Shown here in pieces: positions 19,732-26,764 of a stretch of 32,446 nucleotides of DNA. The stretch is from Bacteroidota bacterium (lineage in GTDB: Bacteria; Bacteroidota; Bacteroidia; Bacteroidales; VadinHA17): assembly GCA_015222065.1 (NCBI GenBank), contig JADFUQ010000112.1, positions 1-32,446 on the forward strand, in the 5' to 3' direction. Each line of letters opens with the position of its first letter. Position 1 is the first letter of the stretch. A program made the translations under genes and the position numbers. The notes beneath the pieces were generated by a model. It saw only the letters and a list, made by a program, of their open reading frames with translations. It was not told where the DNA came from and ran no database searches.

Positions 19732-20198
19732 TCTTCTTCAGGATCAACAAGTGAACCGCCCATAAGTTTCTCTGCCAGAGCCGGAAAATCTTTTATCTCT
19801 CCACCAGATATTTCATAGCTTTCTCTGGACCAGATCTCAATTTTTCCGTATTGTCCCGCGAGTATTACTTCCTTTTTTATCCCCGCAAATTCCAGCAATC
19901 TTTTTGGGATCAACATACGGTTATTACTATCCGGAACAATTTCAGTCGTACCCCTGTAGAAATTTCTTAGAAACTTGCTTTGTTCCTTATTGTAGGGATT
20001 AATACGACTACGAATTAATTTATTCTGCCGTTCCCACTCGTCCATTGGATAGAGTACAAGACATTTCTCAAAAATATCTTTCTTTATCACGAATCTGTCC
20101 TGCAATATTTTTGACATATGCTTTTTAAAGGCAGATGGAATTAAAATCCTACCTTTGGAATCAACTTTGCACGTATGGTCACCAATGAATGTTGACAT
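19728..20198 (-). CDS. mraZ: division/cell wall cluster transcriptional regulator MraZ
   Basis: Two SpoVT/AbrB-like halves (CKVDSKGRILIPSAFKKH; VPDSNNRMLIPKRLLEFAGI); first gene of the dcw operon. Confidence 0.93.
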   Translation of the reverse strand: MSTFIGDHTCKVDSKGRILIPSAFKKHMSKILQDRFVIKKDIFEKCLVLYPMDEWERQNKLIRSRINPYNKEQSKFLRNFYRGTTEIVPDSNNRMLIPKRLLEFAGIKKEVILAGQYGKIEIWSRESYEISGGEIKDFPALAEKLMGGSLVDPEEE

Positions 20199-20236
20199 TT
20201 TACAGTATTAAAATTTGTAAAAATATACAATAATTT

Positions 20237-20270
20237 ACCACAATTTACCACTTTTACCCATTTTTTCCCA
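20237..20270 (-). promoter_or_regulatory. MraZ-box-like array: four 10-bp spaced TGG[G/T] direct repeats upstream of mraZ
   Basis: Minus strand reads TGGGAAAAAA-TGGGTAAAAG-TGGTAAATTG-TGGTAAATTA; plus-strand CCCA/ACCA at 20237, 20247, 20257, 20267, exact 10-bp period. Confidence 0.75.
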
Positions 20271-20512
20271 CTTTGTTAATAACTTTCGTCAAAATTTCCC
20301 ATTTTTTATGAATTATTGAGGTTTAATGAGTACTAATCAGTTGGTTTATTCCCTTTAAAAAGAGATTTACAAGAAAATTAGTAACTAATCAGCCGGCAGT
20401 CAACAGTCCCGTTTACAATTCTCTCATCATAATTTTGCAATATTTTTGCATATTTTTACACTCTTTAACCCTTTACTCATATAGCATGACCAATAGGAAA
20501 TAAAATTCAAAA

Positions 20513-21361
20513 ATGAAAAATGAAGAAAAACGAACTGAGGCGTTTTATATTGATATTGAGAAGGTAATTTCAGATAAAAATCCACGGTTACTTAAATTGT
20601 TACCTGCATTTCTGATCCGGTATCTGAAAAAGATCATCCATCAGGATGAGCTTAATGAATTCCTTAAATTATATGGAGATTTGCCGGGTCTTGATTTTAT
20701 CCATGAGGGTTTAAAATACATGGAAACAAAATATAAAGTGAAAGGATTGGAAAATTTACCTAAGGAAGGACGGTATTTATTTGCATCGAATCATCCATTG
20801 GGGGGACTTGACGGGTTAGTTTTCATCCACGAAGTAGGCAAAATCTGGCCCCGGCTAAAATTTCCCGTCAATGATCTTTTAATGAATATAAAGAATCTTG
20901 ATCCCATTTTCCTTCCTATAAATAAACATGGAAAACAGGATAAGCAAGCTGTTATACAAATTGAAAAATCATACGCTTCAGATGATCAAATCCTCTATTT
21001 CCCTGCAGGTTTATGTTCCAGAAAAAAGAAAGGGAAAATTGAAGACCTTGAATGGAAAAAGCATTTTATTACCAAAGCCGTAAAACATAAGAGGGATATT
21101 GTCCCCGTGCATTTCACAGGCCGCAATTCCAATTTCTTTTATAATCTTGCCAACCTTAGGGTTTTGCTGGGAATAAAAGCCAATATTGAAATGATTTACC
21201 TGGCTGATGAAATGTTTAAACAAAAAAATAAGAAAATCACTGTCAGGTTTGGGGAACCAATATCATACAGAATGTTTGACAAAACATTATCCCCTCAAGC
21301 ATGGGCGGTTAAGGTAAAAAAGATCGTGTATTCTCTTGGTGAAGGAAATGACACATTCTAA
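20513..21361 (+). CDS. PlsC-like lysophospholipid/glycerol acyltransferase (GlsA/OlsA-like O-acyltransferase)
   Basis: FASNHPLGGLDGLVFIHEVG acyltransferase motif, ILYFPAGLCSRKKKGKIEDLEWKKHFITKA, RNSNFFYNLANLR; 282 aa. Confidence 0.8.
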   Translation: MKNEEKRTEAFYIDIEKVISDKNPRLLKLLPAFLIRYLKKIIHQDELNEFLKLYGDLPGLDFIHEGLKYMETKYKVKGLENLPKEGRYLFASNHPLGGLDGLVFIHEVGKIWPRLKFPVNDLLMNIKNLDPIFLPINKHGKQDKQAVIQIEKSYASDDQILYFPAGLCSRKKKGKIEDLEWKKHFITKAVKHKRDIVPVHFTGRNSNFFYNLANLRVLLGIKANIEMIYLADEMFKQKNKKITVRFGEPISYRMFDKTLSPQAWAVKVKKIVYSLGEGNDTF

Positions 21362-21393
21362 CAACCTAAAGTTAAGTGTTATAAGTTATTGTT

Positions 21394-21419
21394 GCTTTTA
21401 GCTATTAGCTGTTAGCAAG
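21394..21419. repeat. short heptamer tract GCTTTTA-GCTATTA-GCTGTTA-GC
   Basis: Read directly; same heptamer family as at 26296-26330. Confidence 0.75.
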
Positions 21420-21460
21420 TTAACACGCTTTTTCATTAATCCAATCTTCTCCTGTAAAAT

Positions 21461-21485
21461 AATGACTTCGTCATTTCGCCTGCGA
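21461..21485. other. two adjacent small hairpins AATGAC-ttc-GTCATT and TCGC-ct-GCGA
   Basis: Perfect inverted repeats read directly in the intergenic region after the acyltransferase. Confidence 0.6.
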
Positions 21486-21552
21486 ATTATACTGGGCTTA
21501 CACGAAGCTTGTTTTAGTTAAGTTGTTAAATGGTTGAATGCCTCTTCACACT

Positions 21553-21584
21553 GCAACATTGCATCACCGCAACACTACATCACA
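21553..21584. repeat. degenerate octamer tract (GCAACATT GCATCACC GCAACACT ACATCACA)
   Basis: Four in-register 8-bp units just upstream of the main octamer array. Confidence 0.55.
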
Positions 21585-21600
21585 ATTTTTTTTTCTGCTA

Positions 21601-21856
21601 TTCCATCTTTCCACTATTCCATTATTCCACTATTCCATCTTTCCATTATTCCAACATTCCATTATTCCAACATTCCATTCTTCCATCTTTCCACTATTCC
21701 ATCTTTCCATTATTCCAACATTCCATTCTTCCATCTTTCCATCTTTCCACTATTCCATTATTCCACTATTCCACTATTCCATTATTCCACTATTCCATTA
21801 TTCCATTCTTCCATCTTTCCACTATTCCATCATTCCATCTTTCCACTATTCCAAAA
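21601..21856. repeat. octamer tandem array (TTCCANNN)x32
   Basis: 32 consecutive units, no indels, TTCCA invariant; variable triplets cta x9, tct x8, tta x7, aca x3, ttc x3, tca x1, aaa x1. Confidence 0.97.
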
Positions 21857-21929
21857 TAACCAACTCAGCCTTACTTATTCTACATTTTATCTGTATCTTT
21901 ACTTTCCAATAAAATAATTGATTATTTCA

Positions 21930-22877
21930 ATGGAAGCTATTACTCGATCCGTACCACGGGAAAAACTAATAAAAGAGCTTACCTCTGAACGGTTTATCCG
22001 TAAAACCAATTACGGTGACAATGAAGTTTATATTTTCACACATCATGACTCACCAATGCTTATGCAGGAGGTTGGCAGGTTAAGGGAAATGGCTTTCAGA
22101 CTTGCGGGAGGAGGTACAGGGGAAAAAATTGATATTGATGAAATGGACACCCGGGAAGATCCATATCAGCAATTAATTGTCTGGAATCCGGAAGATCAGG
22201 AGATATTAGGGGGTTATCGTTTTTATAAATGCATAGATGCGAAAAAGAATGATTTTGATATTGATAAATTATCAACATCTCATTATTTCAATTTCTCTGA
22301 AAAATTCATTAAAGAGTATCTTCCTCACATGATTGAACTGGGTCGTTCCTTTGTGCAACCTTTTTCTACTTCCGGTAAAAGAAGAAAAAGCTTATTTGCT
22401 CTTGACAATCTCTGGGATGGTTTAGGAGCACTTGTAATTGACAACCCCGGAATGCGTTATTTCTTCGGAAAAGTAACCATGTATCCGCATTTCGACAGGT
22501 TTGCAAGGGATATGATCTTGTATTTCCTCTACAAATACTTTGGAGATCCTGAAAAACTGGCAACTCCTATAGATCCTATGCCTCTTGACCTGGAAAGAGA
22601 GGAGATCACTTCTATATTGACCGGCAAAGATTATATCGAAGATTACAAGTTACTTTCCCAACATGTTCGAAAATTGGGTGAAAATGTCCCGCCTTTAATT
22701 AACTCTTATATGAACCTATCTCCAACAATGAAGACCTTTGGTACTATTATCAATAATGATTTTGGCAATGTAGAGGAAACCGGGATAATGATCACGCTCA
22801 AAGACATGTATATCTCGAAAGTGAACAGGCATCTGGCTTCTTACCGGGAAGATTACCAGTTACCTTCGCATGAATAA
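21930..22877 (+). CDS. GNAT-type N-acyltransferase (Acetyltransf_5 / GlsB-like, 'hemolysin' family)
   Basis: GYRFYKC, MIELGRSFVQPF, KSLFALDNLWDGLGALVIDNPGMRYFFGKVTM; the ORF-track start at 21918 is TTG, an ATG giving MEAITRSVPRE lies at 21930. Confidence 0.8.
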   Translation: MEAITRSVPREKLIKELTSERFIRKTNYGDNEVYIFTHHDSPMLMQEVGRLREMAFRLAGGGTGEKIDIDEMDTREDPYQQLIVWNPEDQEILGGYRFYKCIDAKKNDFDIDKLSTSHYFNFSEKFIKEYLPHMIELGRSFVQPFSTSGKRRKSLFALDNLWDGLGALVIDNPGMRYFFGKVTMYPHFDRFARDMILYFLYKYFGDPEKLATPIDPMPLDLEREEITSILTGKDYIEDYKLLSQHVRKLGENVPPLINSYMNLSPTMKTFGTIINNDFGNVEETGIMITLKDMYISKVNRHLASYREDYQLPSHE

Positions 22878-22882
22878 CACCT

Positions 22883-22931
22883 ACTGGTTGCTGGTTGCTG
22901 GTTACTGGTTACTGGTTACTGGTTACTGGTC
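22883..22931. repeat. heptamer array [A/G]CTGGTT x7
   Basis: actggtt-gctggtt-gctggtt-actggtt x3-actggtc; begins 5 bp after the GNAT gene stop. Confidence 0.95.
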
Positions 22932-23140
22932 TGACCTTGAACTTTGAACCTTGAACTCTTTTCTTCTCTCATCTCTCATCTCTCATCTCTTTCTTCCTCT
23001 TCCTACTCAACTTACTCAACTACTCAAACATTCTTCAAACCTCAAACCTCAAACAATATTATAACTTTCTCTTTTCCCTTCATTCAATATTTTCATAATT
23101 AAAAAAAATAAGAAATACTTGATAAATAAAAAACTTATTA

Positions 23141-23171
23141 TACATTTGCATAAAATATGACTACTGGTCAT
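23141..23171 (+). promoter_or_regulatory. putative Bacteroidetes -7 box TACATTTG (23141-23148) and TetR-type palindromic operator ATGAC-tactg-GTCAT (23157-23171)
   Basis: Matches TAnnTTTG consensus; perfect 5-bp inverted repeat 29 bp upstream of the tetR ATG. Confidence 0.5.
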
Positions 23172-23199
23172 GTATTAAACTAACGTATATTATATTGTT

Positions 23200-23832
23200 A
23201 TGGGTATATCGGAACGTAAAGAACGGGAAAAAGAGCAACGCAGAAATGATATCGTTGATGCTGCAGAAAAAGTATTCTTTAAAAAAGGATTAAACAATTC
23301 AACAATGGATGAAGTCGCCGAAGAAGCCGAGCTTAGTAAAGGTACTTTGTATTTATATTTTAAAAGCAAGGAGGAAATTCATTTTGAAATTAAATCAAGA
23401 GCTTTAATTATTTTAAAAAAAATGTTTCATAAATCTATTTCTGAGAATAAAACCGGTTTTGAGAATTGTGCGGAAATTGGCAAAGCTTACGTGGACTTTG
23501 TAAAAAAACATAGCAACTATTACAAAGCAATAATACATTTCGAAAGTAGCGATTGTAGTATTTGTGAATTTCGAGACAAATGCGAGGATTTTTTCAAGGA
23601 AGATAATCCATTGGAATTTTTCGTACAAATAATTAGCAAGGGAATAGCAGATGGTACAATTAGAAGCGACATTTCTGCAAATGTTCTGGCACAAACGCTT
23701 TGGGCTCAAACTAATGGGATCCTTCAGTTCGTTTCAACTAAACAAAAAATAATTGAATTTGCCGGTGTGAAAGCAGAAGATATTATTAACAGCCAGTTTG
23801 AAATTATAAAAAAAGGAATAAAGAATAAATAA
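23200..23832 (+). CDS. TetR/AcrR-family transcriptional regulator
   Basis: N-terminal HTH RNDIVDAAEKVFFKKGLNNSTMDEVAEEAELSKGTLYLYFKSKEE; 210 aa. Confidence 0.95.
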   Translation: MGISERKEREKEQRRNDIVDAAEKVFFKKGLNNSTMDEVAEEAELSKGTLYLYFKSKEEIHFEIKSRALIILKKMFHKSISENKTGFENCAEIGKAYVDFVKKHSNYYKAIIHFESSDCSICEFRDKCEDFFKEDNPLEFFVQIISKGIADGTIRSDISANVLAQTLWAQTNGILQFVSTKQKIIEFAGVKAEDIINSQFEIIKKGIKNK

Positions 23833-23839
23833 TTGAAAC

Positions 23840-25207
23840 ATGAAAAAAAAGACATTAATATTTATATTTTTTATAACATTAATGAGTTATCTCACGGCTC
23901 AAAACAATGTTTTGGAGAAATATATTCAGGAAGGATTGCAAAGTAACCTTTCATTAAAACAAAAACAATCTTCTTATGAAAAGAGCATACAGATTTTGAA
24001 AGAAGCGAAAGGAATGTTTCTCCCGAATTTAAGTCTCAATGCAAGATACTCATTAGCAGATGGCGGGCGTATAATTGAATTCCCTGTGGGTGATATGATG
24101 AATTCGGTTTATAGCACGCTTAATCAACTAACTCAAACAAATCAGTTCCCTCAATTAGAGAATGAAAGAATTCCTTTTTTAAGGCCGACTGAACAGGAAA
24201 CCAAGTTGCGTCTGGTTCAGCCCTTATTTAATCCACAGATTTATTATAATTCAAAAATAAAATCGGAACTGACAAATGTCGAAAAGGCGGATGTTGAAAG
24301 CTATAAACGGGAATTAGTTGCAGAAATTAAAACAGCTTATTATAACTATTTAAAAACTGTACATGTTCTTAAACTTACGGATAAAACAACCGAACTGCTG
24401 AAAGAAAATATCAGGGTAAATGAACGGCTTTTTGCAAACGATAAAATTACAATTGATAATGTTTACCGTTCAAAAGCAGAGTTAAGCAAACTTGAACAAA
24501 ATATTGCCGAAGCTGTTAAATATAATAAATCATCAAAAGCATATTTTAATTTTCTGTTGAACAAGCCGTTTGAATCGGATATTGAAATATCTGACGAAAC
24601 AAAATTTTCATTCATTGAAACAGAACTTCAAAATTCACAGGAGAATGCAATAAATAACAGGGAAGAATTATACATGCTCAAAAGCTTTGAAAAGGCAAAC
24701 GATTACAATTTAAAGCTGAATAAACTCAACAAAGCTCCGAACTTAACTGCTGTTGTTGATTATGGTTTTCAGGGAGAAGAATACAATTTTACTTCTGATG
24801 ATGATTTTATTATGGCTTCGTTTGTTTTAAGCTGGGATTTATTCAAGGGATTTCAAAATAAGGCAAAAATCCAACAGGCAACTATCGACAAGCAAATAAT
24901 TGAAACACAGTATAACGAGGCGGAAAACCGGGTGAAATTACAGGTCCTCGATTTGTATTACGAAGTTGAAGCTGTTGAAAAAGCAATTTTTGCTGCTCAA
25001 CAGGGAAAATTGAGCGCTACGAAATCGTACGAAATAATTAATAAAAAATACAAGGAAGGACAGGCAAGCCTTATACAATTCATTGACGCCCGAACCACTA
25101 TGACAAATGCCGAATATAACGTAATTATTACAACTTATAATTATAAAATAAAATATGCGGAATTTGAAAAGGCTGCTTGTTTGTATGAATTAAGAATAGA
25201 ACGCTGA
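23840..25207 (+). CDS. TolC-family outer membrane efflux protein
   Basis: Signal peptide, internal coiled-coil repeats, LRLVQPLFNPQIYY, SWDLFKGFQNKAKIQQA; efflux operon context. Confidence 0.92.
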   Translation: MKKKTLIFIFFITLMSYLTAQNNVLEKYIQEGLQSNLSLKQKQSSYEKSIQILKEAKGMFLPNLSLNARYSLADGGRIIEFPVGDMMNSVYSTLNQLTQTNQFPQLENERIPFLRPTEQETKLRLVQPLFNPQIYYNSKIKSELTNVEKADVESYKRELVAEIKTAYYNYLKTVHVLKLTDKTTELLKENIRVNERLFANDKITIDNVYRSKAELSKLEQNIAEAVKYNKSSKAYFNFLLNKPFESDIEISDETKFSFIETELQNSQENAINNREELYMLKSFEKANDYNLKLNKLNKAPNLTAVVDYGFQGEEYNFTSDDDFIMASFVLSWDLFKGFQNKAKIQQATIDKQIIETQYNEAENRVKLQVLDLYYEVEAVEKAIFAAQQGKLSATKSYEIINKKYKEGQASLIQFIDARTTMTNAEYNVIITTYNYKIKYAEFEKAACLYELRIER

Positions 25208-25257
25208 TGACACGGATTACACGGATTTACACAGATAAAAATTAAAATTTGTAAAAA

Positions 25258-26298
25258 ATGAAAAATATAATTAAAACTCTTTCTGCAATAATATTTATCG
25301 CATTGATTTTTAATGCTTGTAAAGAGCAAGTTGAAGAAGAAAAAATCGCGGAAAAAATAAAAGTAAGAACAACAAAGGTTATTGAAAAAGAAATGTCGAT
25401 ACCTGTTCATTGCAGCGGTAAATTATCTTCAAAAACCGAATCGAAATTAAGTTTTAAAACCGGTGGAATTATCAGCAGCATATTTGTTGATGAAGGTCAA
25501 AAAGTGAAAAAAGGACAAGTTTTGGCAAAGCTTAATCTTTCTGAAATTCAGCCACAGGTAAATCAGGCAAGACTTGGTTTGGATAAAGCCGAACGGGATT
25601 TCAGGAGGGCTAATAATTTGTATAAGGACAGTGTTGCTACTCTTGAGCAACTGCAAAATGTTACAACTGCTCTAAATATTGCAAAATCAAATGTGGAAAT
25701 AGCCGAATTTAATCTGCAATACTCAACAATCAAAGCCCCGTCAAACGGTAAAATTTTAAAACGTATTGCCGAAGAAAACGAAATCGTCGGACCCGGCAAC
25801 CCTGTGTTTTTGTTTGGTTCTACTGATAATGACTGGATTGCCAGAGTGAATATTACTGATAAGGATATTTTTTCGCTCCAACTTAATGACAAGGCAGAAA
25901 TACAATTTGATGCTTATCCCGATAAAACTTTCACGGCAATTGTTACCGTAATTGGAAACTTAGCCGACCCATATACAGGAACCTACGAAGTTGAACTTAC
26001 GCTAAAACAAACAGATGCAAAATTTGCTTCAGGATTAATTGCAAGTGTGGATATTTATCCTTCAAAAAAAGAAATATTTAAAATCATTTCTGTTAATGCT
26101 CTTATAGAAGGCAATGAAACGGAAGGTTATATATATCAGGTTATTAATAAAAGCAAGGTTAAAAAGTTAAGAATTAAAATTCACAAGATCTCTGATAACG
26201 ATTTATTTATTAAATCAGGCGTAGAAACCGGAGCCGAGATAATCACCGAAGGAGTGAGTTATGTTAATGGAACGTCTGAAGTTAAAGTAATAAAATAG
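25258..26298 (+). CDS. RND efflux periplasmic adaptor subunit (HlyD/MFP)
   Basis: Lipoprotein-like N-terminus (LIFNACKEQ), SGKLSSKTESKLSFKTGGIISSIFVDEGQKVKKGQVLAKL, YSTIKAPSNGKILKR. Confidence 0.93.
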   Translation: MKNIIKTLSAIIFIALIFNACKEQVEEEKIAEKIKVRTTKVIEKEMSIPVHCSGKLSSKTESKLSFKTGGIISSIFVDEGQKVKKGQVLAKLNLSEIQPQVNQARLGLDKAERDFRRANNLYKDSVATLEQLQNVTTALNIAKSNVEIAEFNLQYSTIKAPSNGKILKRIAEENEIVGPGNPVFLFGSTDNDWIARVNITDKDIFSLQLNDKAEIQFDAYPDKTFTAIVTVIGNLADPYTGTYEVELTLKQTDAKFASGLIASVDIYPSKKEIFKIISVNALIEGNETEGYIYQVINKSKVKKLRIKIHKISDNDLFIKSGVETGAEIITEGVSYVNGTSEVKVIK

Positions 26299-26330
26299 CT
26301 TTTAGCTGTTGGCTGTTAGCTTTTAGCTTT
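26296..26330. repeat. heptamer array TAGCTTT/TAGCTGT/TGGCTGT x5
   Basis: tagcttt-tagctgt-tggctgt-tagcttt-tagcttt; the adaptor stop TAG (26296-26298) is the first triplet of the array. Confidence 0.92.
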
Positions 26331-26379
26331 ACTATCATAAATTAATGCTTTATCTATTAAAACCTTTAAAAAATAAATT

Positions 26380-26739
26380 ATGAAAAATTTTAGAAAATTA
26401 ATCATTTGGCAAAAAGGAATTGATTTGGTAATTGACATTTATAAGTTCTCAAATGATTTGCCATCAGATGAAAAATATGGTTTAATAAGTCAAATACGAC
26501 GAGCATCAGTATCAATTCCTTCAAATATTGCCGAAGGTTCTTCGAGGTATAGTGAAAAAGATTTTAAACGTTTTCTTGAAATTGCTATAGGTTCAGCTTT
26601 TGAGTTAGAAACTCAATTACTAATAATCCAAAAGTTATGTTTAATTGACAAAAGCAAGTGTGATATACTTATCCAGTCGTTACAAGAAGAACAAAAAATG
26701 ATCAATAGTTTGATTACTAAAATTAAAACCAACAGCTAA
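26380..26739 (+). CDS. four helix bundle protein (S23/23S rRNA IVS-type family)
   Basis: LIIWQKGIDLVIDIYKFSNDLPSDEKYGLISQIRRASVSIPSNIAEGSSRYSEKDFKRFLEIAIGSAFELETQLLI is the family's canonical motif set; 119 aa. Confidence 0.93.
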   Translation: MKNFRKLIIWQKGIDLVIDIYKFSNDLPSDEKYGLISQIRRASVSIPSNIAEGSSRYSEKDFKRFLEIAIGSAFELETQLLIIQKLCLIDKSKCDILIQSLQEEQKMINSLITKIKTNS

Positions 26740-26759
26740 CAGCTAATAACTAACAGCTA
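26732..26759. repeat. inverted heptamer array ACAGCTA/ATAACTA x4
   Basis: acagcta-acagcta-ataacta-acagcta; reverse complement of the family at 26296-26330; contains the four-helix-bundle stop TAA (26737-26739). Confidence 0.92.
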
Positions 26760-26764
26760 ATAAA

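Noticed and set aside
4376-20198. Absence of murF and ddl from the dcw cluster
   Set aside because: This is the usual gene content for dcw clusters in Bacteroidota; not unusual.
20328-20396. Direct repeat GTACTAATCAG / GTAACTAATCAG upstream of the acyltransferase gene
   Set aside because: Only two imperfect copies ~51 bp apart in AT-rich sequence; no clear functional interpretation.
21601-21856. CRISPR array
   Set aside because: Units are 8 bp with no 20-40 bp spacers and no cas genes nearby.
21530-21917. Three overlapping same-strand ORFs (109, 127, 124 aa) with FHYSTIPLFHYS-type repeats
   Set aside because: An 8-bp unit read in any frame gives the same 8-residue repeat every 24 bp, and the unit happens to lack forward stop codons. 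All three frames being open is a consequence of the TTCCANNN array, not coding.
21918-21929. TTG start for the GNAT protein as listed in the ORF track
   Set aside because: An in-frame ATG at 21930 gives MEAITRSVPRE; the upstream MIIS extension is only four residues from a weak start.
25207-25240. ACACGGATT-ACACGGATTT-ACACAGAT repeat between tolC and the adaptor gene
   Set aside because: Recognised as a very common intergenic motif type in bacterial genomes; only about three degenerate units, so not reported separately.
26380-26739. Diversity-generating retroelement accessory protein (Avd)
   Set aside because: Avd is also a four-helix bundle, but there is no reverse transcriptase and no template/variable repeat pair in the window; the sequence matches the S23/IVS-type family better.
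26380-26739. 23S rRNA intervening sequence
   Set aside because: The family is known from rRNA IVS, but no rRNA sequence surrounds it here; it lies between efflux genes.
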